Part shown: one piece after another, positions 22,776-32,231 of the stretch | Position numbering within the stretch: position 1 is the stretch's first letter | How the letters are laid out: each line of letters starts with the position of its first letter | NCBI RefSeq assembly: GCF_009760405.1 | Contig: NZ_WRPP01000007.1 | Coordinates: 186,001-250,000, forward strand | DNA length: 64,000 bases | DNA from: Nocardia terrae | Lineage (GTDB): Bacteria; Actinomycetota; Actinomycetes; Mycobacteriales; Mycobacteriaceae | Reading direction: 5' to 3' | Notes under the pieces: model-generated | The model's input: only the letters and a program-made list of their open reading frames with translations | Databases searched by the model: none | What the model was told of the DNA's origin: nothing | Made by a program: the position numbers and the translations under genes

Positions 22776-23777
22776 ATGTCCTCGGCTATCCCTTTGAACG
22801 TCGGAATCGTCCGGTCCGCGGCGGGTGATGTCGACGCGCCCAAGCGAGTGCTCCTCGCCGAACCGCGCGGCTACTGCGCCGGTGTGGACCGGGCGGTTGA
22901 AACAGTGGAGAAGGCGCTCGAAAAGCACGGCGCCCCTATCTATGTCCGCAAGGAAATCGTGCACAACCGGCACGTGGTGGAAACGCTGCGCGAGCGCGGT
23001 GTGATCTTCGTCGACGAGACCGACGAGGTGCCCGAGGGCGCGCTCGTGGTGTTCTCCGCGCACGGCGTCTCGCCCGCGGTGCACGAGTCCGCCGCCGAAC
23101 GGAACCTGCACACCATCGACGCCACCTGCCCGCTGGTGACCAAGGTGCACCAGGAGGCCAAGCGCTTCGCCCGCGACGACTTCGACATCCTGCTCATCGG
23201 CCACGAGGGCCACGAGGAGGTCGAGGGCACCGCCGGTGAGGCCCCCGAGCACGTGCAGCTGGTGGACGGCCCGGACGCCGTCGACAACGTCACCGTGCGC
23301 GATGAGAACAAGGTGATCTGGCTCTCGCAGACCACGCTGTCGGTGGACGAGACCATGGAGACGGTCAACCGCCTGCGTCAGCGCTTCCCGAAGCTGCAGG
23401 ATCCGCCGAGCGACGACATCTGCTATGCCACCTCCAACCGCCAGACCGCGGTGAAGGCGATGGCGCCCGAATGCGACCTGGTGATCGTGGTCGGTTCGCG
23501 CAACTCCTCGAACTCGGTGCGGCTGGTCGAGGTCGCGCTCAGCGCGGGGGCGCGGGCCGCGCACCTGGTCGACTTCGCCCGCGAGGTCGACACCGCGTGG
23601 CTGGAGGGCGTGCGCACGGTCGGCGTCACCTCGGGCGCGTCGGTTCCGGAGATCCTCGTGGAGGGTGTGCTGGAACTGTTGGCCGAGCACGGTTTCGGCT
23701 CGGTGGTGCCCGTCACCACGGCCAATGAGACGCTGGTCTTCTCGCTGCCGCGAGAGCTGCGCGCCGCGCGGGCATAA
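22776..23777 (+). CDS. ispH: 4-hydroxy-3-methylbut-2-enyl diphosphate reductase
   Basis: The 333-residue [4Fe-4S] enzyme makes IPP and DMAPP in the last MEP-pathway step. Three cluster cysteines are visible: RGYCAGV (about 34), DATCPLV (about 117) and DICYATSNRQ (about 218). The catalytic Glu is in HGVSPAVHESAAE or the conserved region just after, and the TSGASVPE block is present. It corresponds to lytB2 (Rv1110) in M. tuberculosis. Its products feed the prenyl synthase at 2.9 kb. Confidence 0.96.
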   Translation: MSSAIPLNVGIVRSAAGDVDAPKRVLLAEPRGYCAGVDRAVETVEKALEKHGAPIYVRKEIVHNRHVVETLRERGVIFVDETDEVPEGALVVFSAHGVSPAVHESAAERNLHTIDATCPLVTKVHQEAKRFARDDFDILLIGHEGHEEVEGTAGEAPEHVQLVDGPDAVDNVTVRDENKVIWLSQTTLSVDETMETVNRLRQRFPKLQDPPSDDICYATSNRQTAVKAMAPECDLVIVVGSRNSSNSVRLVEVALSAGARAAHLVDFAREVDTAWLEGVRTVGVTSGASVPEILVEGVLELLAEHGFGSVVPVTTANETLVFSLPRELRAARA

Positions 23778-23790
23778 ACTTCCGAAACGC

Positions 23791-23827
23791 ATTCGCGCCC
23801 TCCGCATTCGTTGTGGAGGGCGCGAAT
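23791..23827 (+). terminator. Terminator hairpin after ispH
   Basis: ATTCGCGCCCTCC (23791-23803) pairs with GGAGGGCGCGAAT (23815-23827) around an 11-base loop. Confidence 0.8.
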
Positions 23828-23964
23828 TGCTATTCGGATGCGGTTATTTCGCACTGAATGTAGGGATTGCCGGAAATCTACGGCTCATGTCGCTCGCATG
23901 TCGCCGAGCCGGATTCCCGGCCGTTTCTGTCAATACCCCGAATCAGCGGTTCTCACTGGCGCGC

Positions 23965-25149
23965 TCAGCGCTCGATGCGGCCCGAGTCGCGTTCGCGATA
24001 GCGCACATTCGGGCGGGGATGCGGCGGCAGTTCACTCGGCTGGGGACGGCGCCGACGGCCGCCCTCGGCCGGGGCCTGGGCCGGATTGCGCTCGGGGGCG
24101 GCGTGCCGCTCGGTGCCGCGACCGGCGGCCTGCTCGGGGCTCTGGGCGCGTCGGCGGCGGCCGCCCTCGGGCGCGGCCTCCGCCGCGGGCGGCGGCGTGC
24201 GACGGTCGGCCGGGACGGCTCGGCGCTCGCCGGTCGGGACGGCACGACGTTCACCGGTGCGCGGCTGCTGCTCGCCCGACGCGGCGCGGCGCTCGCCCGC
24301 GCGGGGGTTCTCGCCGTACTGGGCGCGGCGGCGACCCTCCGGGGCGGCGGTCTGCTCGGGGTTCTGGGCGCGTCGGCGGCGGCCGCCCTCGGGCGCGGCC
24401 GAAGTGCGCTCCGCGGCGGCCTGATCCGGCTCCTGGGCGCGTCGGCGGCGACCCTCGCCCGGTTGCCGGTTCGCGCCCACGCGGGGCGGTCCGGAGGCGA
24501 CCCGGCCGGCGGCGCGGCGGCCCGGGCGGGCGGCGTCGGATTCGGGTGTGGCGTCGGCCTCGGCGGTGTCCGCGGAGGAACGGGAGCGGCGTCTGGCCGG
24601 GTCCTTGGGATCGGCGGGGCGGGTGCGCTGGGCGCGAGCGCTGCCCGCGCGGGTGGCGCGGGCACGGGCCCGGCCCGGTTCACCGCTCGCGTCGGCCTTG
24701 GACTCGCGGCGGTGCAGTGCGATGCGGACCGCGCCGATGATCAGCACCAGCACGGTGGCCAAGGCCATGGTGGGGAATCGGTTCACCAGGGGGATGGCCA
24801 GATTCAGCAGGATGTCCTTCAGCTTGAGACTGCCGGCGGACCCCAATAGGAGTTGGTAGAACAGCGGCACCGCGAGGAACAACAGCAGCGGCGGCAGCAC
24901 CAGGGTGGTGAACAGTCCGCGGTAGCGGACGATCAGGACGGCCAGGACGCAGCCGATCACGTAGCAGGTCGCGAAGGTGCCCGTGAGGTCGTCACCGCCG
25001 TGCGCGTCGATCAGGAACCCGATGAAGCTGCACGTCACAGCGATCAAGACGGCGGCTCCGGCGGGGACGCCGGGAACCGACGGCAGGATCGAACGGTGCG
25101 ACGGGGGCACCTCGGTTCGCTCGCGTTGGGTAACTGCCACGTCAAGCAC
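23965..25149 (-). CDS. DUF6542 membrane protein with Arg-rich repeat tail
   Basis: The 394-residue protein has four predicted membrane helices (about 25-48, 58-75, 80-98, 122-145), as in Rv1111c. A long basic, low-complexity cytoplasmic tail follows (about 150-394). The tail holds degenerate repeats such as GGRRRRAQNPEQ, GGRRRRAQSPEQ and GERRAVP. High charge and Pro/Ala/Gly content predict disorder, perhaps for binding nucleic acid or acidic phospholipid. It starts at GTG 25149; an in-frame GTG at 25140 is an alternative. Position between ispH and ychF homologues matches mycobacteria. Confidence 0.78.
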   Translation of the reverse strand: MLDVAVTQRERTEVPPSHRSILPSVPGVPAGAAVLIAVTCSFIGFLIDAHGGDDLTGTFATCYVIGCVLAVLIVRYRGLFTTLVLPPLLLFLAVPLFYQLLLGSAGSLKLKDILLNLAIPLVNRFPTMALATVLVLIIGAVRIALHRRESKADASGEPGRARARATRAGSARAQRTRPADPKDPARRRSRSSADTAEADATPESDAARPGRRAAGRVASGPPRVGANRQPGEGRRRRAQEPDQAAAERTSAAPEGGRRRRAQNPEQTAAPEGRRRAQYGENPRAGERRAASGEQQPRTGERRAVPTGERRAVPADRRTPPPAAEAAPEGGRRRRAQSPEQAAGRGTERHAAPERNPAQAPAEGGRRRRPQPSELPPHPRPNVRYRERDSGRIER

Positions 25150-25257
25150 ACTAAGGCATGCCGGTGTTTCGCGAGGCAGGCGACATCACGCGGGTATGCG
25201 GAATCGCATGAACTCGACGATAGCTATGGCATCGGGGCCTTAGTACCAAGTGGTTGC

Positions 25258-26394
25258 TCAGGCATCACCCCCGTCGGCGAACCCCACCGCTCGCGGCCAC
25301 GACTCGACCCGTTGGATATCCGGGACCGGCGCATCGGCGATCTCCAGATCGTGCAGCTTGCGCGCGGTCACCATCACCCGGGACTCCACCGAGGAGACCG
25401 TGTGATTGAACGCGTCGACCGCCTTGCCGAGCTGTGCGCCGAGCCGGTCCAGATGGCGGCCCGTCGTGCCGAGCCGGGTGTAGAGCTCACGACCCAGCTG
25501 CTGGACCACGGCCATGTCCTGCGAGATCGCCTCCTGCCGCCAGCCCAGCGCGACCGTGCGCAGCAGGGCCATGAGTGTGGTGGGCGTCGCCAGGACCACA
25601 TTGCGACCGAAGGCGTATTCGAGCAAGCCGGCATCGGTGGTCAGCGCCGCGTCCAGGAACGGATCGCCGGGCACGAACAGCACCACGAACTCCGGGGACG
25701 GATCGAAGGCCGCCCAGTACTCCTTGGCGGAGAGCTGATCCACATGAGTGCGCAGATGCCGGGCGTGCCGGGTCAGGTGGCCCTCGCGCTCGCGCGGGTC
25801 CTCGGTGGCGGCGGCGTCCAGATAGGCGGTGCAGGGCACCTTTGCGTCCACCACGATCGTGCGGCCGCCGGACAGCCGCACCACCATGTCCGGGCGGACG
25901 ACGGTGTCGCCGCGCCGGGTCACCTGGGTGTCGAAATCGCAGTGCCGGGCCATGCCCGCCAGCTCCACCACCCGCTCCAGCTGGATCTCGCCCCAGCGGC
26001 CGCGCACCTGCGGCGCCCGTAGCGCGGCCACCAATTGACCGGTCTGCGTGGACAACTGATGCGAGGTCCGCTGCATCCCCGCGACCTGTTCGCGCAGGCC
26101 GGAATACGCGTTGATGCGGTTGTGCTCGACCTCCTGGATATGGCGGTTCAAATTGCCCACCGCCTCCCGCAGCGGCTCGACCAAGGTCCCGATCGCATGC
26201 GACTGCCGCCGCGCCGCATCCTCACTGGCCGCCCCGAGCGACTGCCGCAACAACCGCTCGTTGTCCCGCATGGCCGCCAATCTCGCTTCGGCCACCGCCG
26301 CCCGCTGCCCCGCCCGCGCGGCATGCCCCAGCCAGCCCAGGGCCAGCCCCGAAACGAACACCAACAGCAGCGCGAACAGCATCGGTGCGGTCAT
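25258..26394 (-). CDS. rmuC: DNA recombination protein RmuC
   Basis: The 378-residue protein has an N-terminal membrane helix (about 3-24), a coiled coil (about 28-100) and the RmuC nuclease-like domain (VRGRWGEIQLERVVELAGM, VRPDMVVRLSGGRTIVVDAKVP, FVPGDPFLDAAL, ATPTTLMALLRTVALGWRQE). RmuC limits inverted-repeat rearrangements and probably cuts DNA; the Asp and Lys of VVDAKVP resemble a PD-(D/E)XK core. Its neighbour sbcCD also processes hairpins. Confidence 0.92.
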   Translation of the reverse strand: MTAPMLFALLLVFVSGLALGWLGHAARAGQRAAVAEARLAAMRDNERLLRQSLGAASEDAARRQSHAIGTLVEPLREAVGNLNRHIQEVEHNRINAYSGLREQVAGMQRTSHQLSTQTGQLVAALRAPQVRGRWGEIQLERVVELAGMARHCDFDTQVTRRGDTVVRPDMVVRLSGGRTIVVDAKVPCTAYLDAAATEDPREREGHLTRHARHLRTHVDQLSAKEYWAAFDPSPEFVVLFVPGDPFLDAALTTDAGLLEYAFGRNVVLATPTTLMALLRTVALGWRQEAISQDMAVVQQLGRELYTRLGTTGRHLDRLGAQLGKAVDAFNHTVSSVESRVMVTARKLHDLEIADAPVPDIQRVESWPRAVGFADGGDA

Positions 26395-26660
26395 GGCACG
26401 AGATAGTGCCGTACCCCACCGACAAAACTGTGCCGCCTCTCCGAAACTTCAGCGGACGACTGAGAGCCGTAGCCGGGTTCGCATCCGTGCCGGCGGTTGG
26501 GTGCCGAACCGATTTCGGGCGTACCCGGGGAGTCACCCCGAACGTCACGAGATCAGTTGTCGCGCTGGCATACGCGAACGACACCTGGGCAGACCCGATA
26601 TACATCGGCGGGTTTGAGACGACTCGCCGGGGCATCGGGAAAGCTGTCGGGGCAATCGCC

Positions 26661-26666
26661 TAGCGT
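26661..26666 (+). promoter_or_regulatory. -10 hexamer TAGCGT before the leaderless sbcD start
   Basis: TAGCGT is eight bases before the sbcD ATG. The 280 bases between rmuC and sbcD hold no other feature that I can support. Confidence 0.45.
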
Positions 26667-26674
26667 TCTTCGGC

Positions 26675-28057
26675 ATGCGGATCCTGCACACCTCCGACTG
26701 GCATATCGGGCGCACCTTTCATGGTGTCGACCTGTTGGCCGATCAGGAGTGCTCGTTGCGGGCCATCGCGGAATTGGTGGCGGCCGAGGGGGCGGACGTG
26801 GTCGTGCTGCCGGGGGATGTGTACGACCGTTCCATTCCCAGTGCGGATGCGATTGCGGTGTGCAATCGGGGATTCGAGGCAATTCGGGCAGCGGGCGCGG
26901 TGATTGTCGCCACGTCCGGCAATCACGACTCGCCGACCCGGCTCGGGGCGCTCGGGAGTTTCGCGGCGGCGGGCGGATTGCATTTGCGCTGCCGGATCGC
27001 TGATGTGGCGCGGCCGGTGGTGCTGTCGGACGAGTTCGGTGAAATTGCCTTTTACGGCATTCCATACCTGGAGCCCGAGATCACGCGGGTGGAATTGGGC
27101 GTGCCGCAGGCGCGTTCACACGCCGAGATCCTGGATGCCGCCATGAGCCGGGTGCGTGCCGAACTGGCGCAGCGCCCGGGGGCGCGGTCGGTGGTCCTGG
27201 CGCACGCCTTCGTGGTGGGCGGGGAAGCCACCGGCTCGGAGCGGTCCATCTCGGTCGGCGGTGTGGAGACCGTGCCGCAGTCGGCCTTCGACGGCATCGA
27301 CTACGTGGCGCTCGGCCACCTGCACTCGCCGCAGACCCTCTCGGATTCGGTCCGGTATTCCGGCTCGCCCCTGCCGTATTCGTTCGGCGAGCGCTCGCAC
27401 CGCAAGGCGGTGTGGATCATCGACCTGGATGCCACGGGTCTGGCGGGAGTCCAGCGCCATGAGCTGCCGGTGGTCCGTGGCCTGTCCCAACTCGTCGGCC
27501 CCCTGGAAGACCTTCTGGAGTCGCCGGATCACGCCGGGGCCGAATCCGACTACGTCTCCGCCACCCTCACCGATCAGGCGCGACCGGTGGACGCGCTGCG
27601 CCGCCTGCGCGAGCGCTTCCCGCATGCCGTTCACGTGGAATGGCAACGCCCCGAGGGCAACCCGGAACTGCGCTACCGCGAGCGCGTGCACGGCCGCCGC
27701 GACACCGAGATCGCCCAGAGCTTCCTCACCGATGTCCGCGGCACGCCCACGGCCGGCGAGATGACCTGGCTCGAACGCGCGCTCTCGGTCGCCACCCGCG
27801 AAAAGGACGGTCCACAGCGGATTTCCGCGCACCGCGATGCCGAGGCGGCCATCGTGCCGACCGGCGGCGATTCCGTGGAGGAACTACCCGCGGCCGCTTC
27901 GGAGGCGGCGCGAGTCGTCAGTGCGGCCGGATTCGACGGTTCGGTGCGCGGCGCGGACGCGGCGGAGGCCGATGCGGCGCTGGGGCTGTTCGACGTGGCC
28001 GAGTTCGGCTTGGAACCAGGTGAATCGGATGGAGCGGTCGGCGGGATGACCGCGTGA
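26675..28057 (+). CDS. sbcD: Exonuclease SbcD (Mre11 family)
   Basis: The 460-residue nuclease subunit of the SbcCD hairpin endonuclease/exonuclease has all Mre11 phosphoesterase motifs: HTSDWHIG (5-12), VVLPGDVYDR, TSGNHDSP and ALGHLHSPQ. These bind two Mn ions. The last 80 residues are Ala/Asp-rich and family-variable. sbcC follows after 28 bases, so the genes are cotranscribed. Confidence 0.95.
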   Translation: MRILHTSDWHIGRTFHGVDLLADQECSLRAIAELVAAEGADVVVLPGDVYDRSIPSADAIAVCNRGFEAIRAAGAVIVATSGNHDSPTRLGALGSFAAAGGLHLRCRIADVARPVVLSDEFGEIAFYGIPYLEPEITRVELGVPQARSHAEILDAAMSRVRAELAQRPGARSVVLAHAFVVGGEATGSERSISVGGVETVPQSAFDGIDYVALGHLHSPQTLSDSVRYSGSPLPYSFGERSHRKAVWIIDLDATGLAGVQRHELPVVRGLSQLVGPLEDLLESPDHAGAESDYVSATLTDQARPVDALRRLRERFPHAVHVEWQRPEGNPELRYRERVHGRRDTEIAQSFLTDVRGTPTAGEMTWLERALSVATREKDGPQRISAHRDAEAAIVPTGGDSVEELPAAASEAARVVSAAGFDGSVRGADAAEADAALGLFDVAEFGLEPGESDGAVGGMTA

Positions 28058-28085
28058 GTGCGGCGTTGAGGGAAGGGGGCGCGGG

Positions 28086-31000
28086 GTGCGGCTGCATCGG
28101 CTGGAGCTGACGGCGTTCGGGCCGTTCGCCGAGACGGCCGTGGTGGATTTCGACGAGCTCGGGGCGGATGGGCTGTTCCTGCTGCACGGGCAGACCGGGG
28201 CCGGGAAGACCACGGTGCTCGACGCCATCGCGTTCGCGCTGTACGGGAAGGTGCCCGGCGCGCGCGAGGAGGGCAAGAGGCTGCACTCCGATCACGCCGA
28301 CGAGCAGACTGCGCCGCGGGTGCTGCTGGAGGCCACGGTGGGTGGCCGGCGGCTGCGGTTGATCCGGTCGCCGGAGTTCCAGCGGCCCAGCAAGCGCGCC
28401 AAATCGGGCTGGGTGAAGGAGAACGCGTCCGCCACCCTGGAGTGGCTCGACGGGCGCGGCCAGCACCTGTCCCGCATCCCCGACATCGGGGACGAGGTGC
28501 TGCGTCTGCTCGGCATGAGCGCCGACCAGTTCTTCCAGGTGGTGTTGCTGCCGCAGGGTGACTTCGCGCGATTCCTGCGGGCCGACAACGAGGATCGCGA
28601 GAAGCTCCTCGAAAAGCTCTTCGACACCGAACGTTTCGGTACCGCCGAACAGTGGCTGACCGACAAGCGCCGGGCGAGCACCGCCGACCTCGACACCCGC
28701 CGCCACGGGATCGACCGCCTCATCGCCCAGGTCGGCACCGCGGCGGGCCTGCCCGTCACCGAAACCGCGAGTTCCCTCGAATCGGTCGGCTGGTCGCAGT
28801 CGTTGCTGGCCGCCGCCCGCACCCACACCGCGGACACCGCCACCGAACTCGCTCAGCGCCAAAAGGACTCGTCCCGGCTCCGCACCGCCGCCGAGGCCGA
28901 ACGCCGTCGCCACGACCTGCACCGCCGCCGCACCGCGGCCCGCGCCCAACTGGCCGACTTCACCGCCACCGCCGACCACCGCGCCGCCCGCCAGACCGAG
29001 CTCGACCGGTCCCGTCGCGCCGAGCCGGTCGCCACCGCCCTCGCCGAGGCCCGCGCCGCCGCCGTCACCCTCCGCCGCCGAACCGACGACGCCACCCGCA
29101 CCGCCGAACAACTCGCCGACCGCCTCCTCGAACCCGCCAGCGCCGAACTCCCCGGAACGCTCTGGGCGGCAGCCGATCTCGCAGCGGCCGAACTGGCGGG
29201 CACCGACCTGGCCGCGGACCTCGCCGACATCGTCGACGCCGGGATCAACCGCGCCGAGCCGATGGCCGAGCCGGGCGGTATGGCGGATGCGGGCAGCTCC
29301 GGGGGCCTCGACGACGACCGCGACCCGAATGATGCGCCGGAGCGAGCGGACGGTCCTGTCGGAATGGGCTCGAGCAGGCCGGACGGCGGCTCCGACGACC
29401 CGAGCGCCACCGAGGGAGCACAGCGGCGCGGGGATGTCGCCGCAGACGGTGCGCCCCGGGGCGGGGCGGGACTCGCGTCGTACCCGACCGGTCACCGGAC
29501 GAGCGGTTCTCCTGCCGCCGAGGGTAATTCGTGGGTCCAGTGCTCGCCGTCGGCGGGCACGCCCGGCCTCGAAGGCGCGGTGCGGGGCTGGAGTGCGCAG
29601 ATGGGCGCGCTCGATGAGGTGCGAGCCGACGCGGAGTCGGCGACCCGGTTGACTCGGGAGCTGGCCGGGTTGCGGGCCGAGCAGCGGGATCTGGACGGGC
29701 GGGCGGCGAAGCTGGCCGTGCGGCTCGCGGAGCTGCCGGAAGCGGTTGCCGGGGTTGAAGTTCGGTTGCGCGGGGCCGCGGATGCGGCGGCCGCGCTGCC
29801 GGGACTCGAGGCCGAGTGTCTACGGCTGCGGACGTCGGCTCAGGCGGCGGTGGAGTTGGAACAGCGGCGTGGGGAGCTGACGCGGGCGGGGGCCGACTTC
29901 GAGCGCAAGCGGGTCGCGCACGCCGAGGCGTGGAAGCGGACGCAGGCGCTGCGCGAGCAGCGCATGGCCGGGATGGCGGCGGAGCTGGCGGGGGCGCTGG
30001 AGGACGGGAAGCCGTGCTCGGTGTGCGGGTCCGTGGCGCATCCGGATCCGGCGCGGCCGACCGACCACGCGGTGTCCAAGCAGGACGAGGACAAGGCGCT
30101 GGCCGCCGAGCGCAAGGCGGAGGCGGAACGGGAGCATGCCGGGCAGGCGGTGGCCGAGCTGGAGCGGGCCATCGAGGTGCTGGTCGAGCGGGGTGGTGAT
30201 GCCGACAAGGCGGAACTGGCTGTCGCGCTGGATGATTCGACTCGCAGGTTCGCCGAGGCCAAGCGGGTCGCGGGGCTCGTCGACGGGTTGACCGCCGAGC
30301 TGAACGCGCTGCGGGCCGAACAGGCGCGGGTGCAGGACGAGGTGCGCGAGTGCGAGAGCCGGGGCAGCGCGACGCTGGAGCGGATCGTCGCCACGGATCG
30401 GCGGCTGGCCGAGCTCACCGAGCGGCTGCTGGCGGCGGCCGGGGCGGACGGGACCGTCGAGCGGCGGCGGGCCCGGCTGGCGGCGCTGATCGAGGAAGCC
30501 ACGGCCGTTCGTGCCGCACGAGTCGAGGCCGCCACCGCGCGCGAGCAGGTCGCGGCGGCCGCGGTGCGGGTCGAGAAGCTTTCCTATGACGCGGGATTGG
30601 TGCAGTCCGCGCCGCCGGTGATGGGGGAGTCCGGCCCCGACTACGGTGTGCTCGGGGAATACGCCCGCGCGGTCGACGCCGCGTCGCGGACCGCCGCGCA
30701 GCAGTCGGCCATCGAGGAGGAGCTCGTGGCCGCCGACCGGGCGCGGGCGCACGCCGAGGCGGTCCTGGCCGAGCCGGAGATCCAGGCGGCCGGTGAGACC
30801 GAACCGGTTGATCTCGGTCAGCTGGAAAGTGCCGTGGCACAGGCGGAATCGGAGCTGAACCGGGCGGTCGCCGCGCACGCCGAGGCCACTCGCCGGGTCG
30901 ACGATCTCGAGAAGCTCTGCTCCCAGCTCTGGGCGGCCGTGGACCATATCGCTCCGCTGCAGCGCGCCCACGACGAGTTGGCGCGCCTCGCCGAGGTGGT

Positions 31001-31520
31001 GGCCGGTCGCGGCGAGAACAGCCGCCGCATGTCCCTGCGCTCCTACGTGCTGGCGGCCCGCCTCGAGGAGGTGGCCCTGGCCGGTTCGGTGCGCCTGCGC
31101 CGAATGTCCGGCGGCCGTTACGAATTCGTCCACACCGATGTCGCGGGCCCGCGCGGCCGCCGTGGCGGCCTGGGTCTCGACATCCGTGACGACTACACCG
31201 GCGCGGTCCGGCCCGCCAAGACCCTCTCCGGCGGCGAGACCTTCATGGCCTCCCTGGCCCTGGCGCTCGGTCTGGCCGACGTGGTCTCGGCCGAATCCGG
31301 CGGCCTGGTCATGGACACCCTGTTCATCGACGAGGGTTTCGGCAGCCTCGACGCCGACACCCTCGACGCCGTCATGGGCGTCCTCGACGAACTCCGCTCC
31401 GGCGGCCGCGTCGTCGGCGTCGTCAGCCACGTCGACGAAATGCGCCAGCGCATCCCCAGCCGCCTCCACGTCATCCGCGGCCGCACCGGCTCCCGCCTCG
31501 AAACCTCGGTCAGCGCATAG
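28086..31520 (+). CDS. sbcC: Exonuclease SbcC (Rad50 family)
   Basis: The 1144-residue ATPase subunit has Walker A GQTGAGKTT (about 37-45), two long coiled-coil arms meeting at a zinc hook Cys644-Ser-Val-Cys647, signature LSGGE from residue 1047 and Walker B FIDEGFGSLD. With SbcD it opens hairpins and processes DNA ends. About residues 395-500 form a Gly/Asp/Ser/Pro-rich stretch inside the first arm that cannot form a coiled coil and is not usual for the family. It starts at GTG 28086. Confidence 0.94.
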   Translation: MRLHRLELTAFGPFAETAVVDFDELGADGLFLLHGQTGAGKTTVLDAIAFALYGKVPGAREEGKRLHSDHADEQTAPRVLLEATVGGRRLRLIRSPEFQRPSKRAKSGWVKENASATLEWLDGRGQHLSRIPDIGDEVLRLLGMSADQFFQVVLLPQGDFARFLRADNEDREKLLEKLFDTERFGTAEQWLTDKRRASTADLDTRRHGIDRLIAQVGTAAGLPVTETASSLESVGWSQSLLAAARTHTADTATELAQRQKDSSRLRTAAEAERRRHDLHRRRTAARAQLADFTATADHRAARQTELDRSRRAEPVATALAEARAAAVTLRRRTDDATRTAEQLADRLLEPASAELPGTLWAAADLAAAELAGTDLAADLADIVDAGINRAEPMAEPGGMADAGSSGGLDDDRDPNDAPERADGPVGMGSSRPDGGSDDPSATEGAQRRGDVAADGAPRGGAGLASYPTGHRTSGSPAAEGNSWVQCSPSAGTPGLEGAVRGWSAQMGALDEVRADAESATRLTRELAGLRAEQRDLDGRAAKLAVRLAELPEAVAGVEVRLRGAADAAAALPGLEAECLRLRTSAQAAVELEQRRGELTRAGADFERKRVAHAEAWKRTQALREQRMAGMAAELAGALEDGKPCSVCGSVAHPDPARPTDHAVSKQDEDKALAAERKAEAEREHAGQAVAELERAIEVLVERGGDADKAELAVALDDSTRRFAEAKRVAGLVDGLTAELNALRAEQARVQDEVRECESRGSATLERIVATDRRLAELTERLLAAAGADGTVERRRARLAALIEEATAVRAARVEAATAREQVAAAAVRVEKLSYDAGLVQSAPPVMGESGPDYGVLGEYARAVDAASRTAAQQSAIEEELVAADRARAHAEAVLAEPEIQAAGETEPVDLGQLESAVAQAESELNRAVAAHAEATRRVDDLEKLCSQLWAAVDHIAPLQRAHDELARLAEVVAGRGENSRRMSLRSYVLAARLEEVALAGSVRLRRMSGGRYEFVHTDVAGPRGRRGGLGLDIRDDYTGAVRPAKTLSGGETFMASLALALGLADVVSAESGGLVMDTLFIDEGFGSLDADTLDAVMGVLDELRSGGRVVGVVSHVDEMRQRIPSRLHVIRGRTGSRLETSVSA

Positions 31521-31523
31521 AAT
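31518..31523 (+). promoter_or_regulatory. -10 hexamer TAGAAT before a leaderless start
   Basis: TAGAAT overlaps the sbcC stop codon and lies eight bases before the GTG at 31532. Confidence 0.45.
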
Positions 31524-31531
31524 TTCGTACT

Positions 31532-31864
31532 GTGAACTCGGTCGGGGGCCGCGGCGACAAGGCCCGGAAGCTGCTCGGCCGCGGCGGTTGGCTGCTGGTG
31601 CTCGTCGGCTTCGTCGCCGCGTGGAACACGAATTCGCTCCGGGCATTCCTGCCGGTTCCGCTCGGGTTCGCGTCGGTGGCCCTCGCCGCGGTGCTCGCAC
31701 CGATGCCGAAGCTGGAGCGCGCCGATCTCACGGCCGTGGAACGGTGGGTGGTCATCATCGTGACGAAGACCGTGACAGCGCTGGGGATCGTCGTGATCGG
31801 GACCTTCATCGCCTTCGTGCTCGCGGACGTGGCGAACCTTCTTACGAGCCCGCACCCTGAGTGA
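31532..31864 (+). CDS. Small integral membrane protein of unknown function
   Basis: The 110-residue protein has a basic N-terminus and three predicted membrane helices (about 18-33, 37-57, 70-102, the last possibly two). A positively charged loop (PKLERADLTAVERW) lies between. No family is recognised. It starts at GTG, 11 bases after sbcC, but seems to have its own promoter. Confidence 0.65.
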   Translation: MNSVGGRGDKARKLLGRGGWLLVLVGFVAAWNTNSLRAFLPVPLGFASVALAAVLAPMPKLERADLTAVERWVVIIVTKTVTALGIVVIGTFIAFVLADVANLLTSPHPE

Positions 31865-31909
31865 CGCCGCATCATGGCGGCGGGCACCGCAGGCTCGGTC
31901 AGGCACTGG

Positions 31910-32182
31910 TCAGCGCGGGGTATAGCGGATCTGGGCGCGGGCTCGGGCCTTGGCGGCCTCGACCTCGCGGTCCTTGGGCGGGGCGTTGGTGGTGAGGCCC
32001 GCCAGCAGGCGGGTGGTCGCGGCGGCGATCTCTTCCACCGCCAGGTCGAAGGCGGGCTGGTTGGCCTGGGAGGGCTTGGTGGTTCCGCTGATCTTGCGGA
32101 CGTATTGCAGGGCGGCCGCGTGCACCTCGTCCGGGGTGGCCGGCGGCTCGAAGTTGTGCAGGGTGTGGATATTGCGGCACAT
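31910..32182 (-). CDS. DUF2277 protein
   Basis: The 90-residue protein begins MCRNIHTLHNFEPPATPDEVHAAALQYVRKISG, the hallmark DUF2277 N-terminus with conserved Cys2 and His residues. The function is unknown. It is last in a minus-strand group after ada-alkA and ogt, with 49 bases between, so it may be co-expressed in the alkylation response. Confidence 0.85.
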   Translation of the reverse strand: MCRNIHTLHNFEPPATPDEVHAAALQYVRKISGTTKPSQANQPAFDLAVEEIAAATTRLLAGLTTNAPPKDREVEAAKARARAQIRYTPR

Positions 32183-32231
32183 GGCTGCCACGGTACGCCC
32201 GGGCACCGACGCGGTCGGGCGGGAACCGCGC

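Noticed and set aside
26385..26663. 92-codon plus-strand frame between rmuC and sbcD
   Set aside because: It overlaps the rmuC start, lacks a ribosome binding site and shows no motif; the interval is better read as a promoter region.
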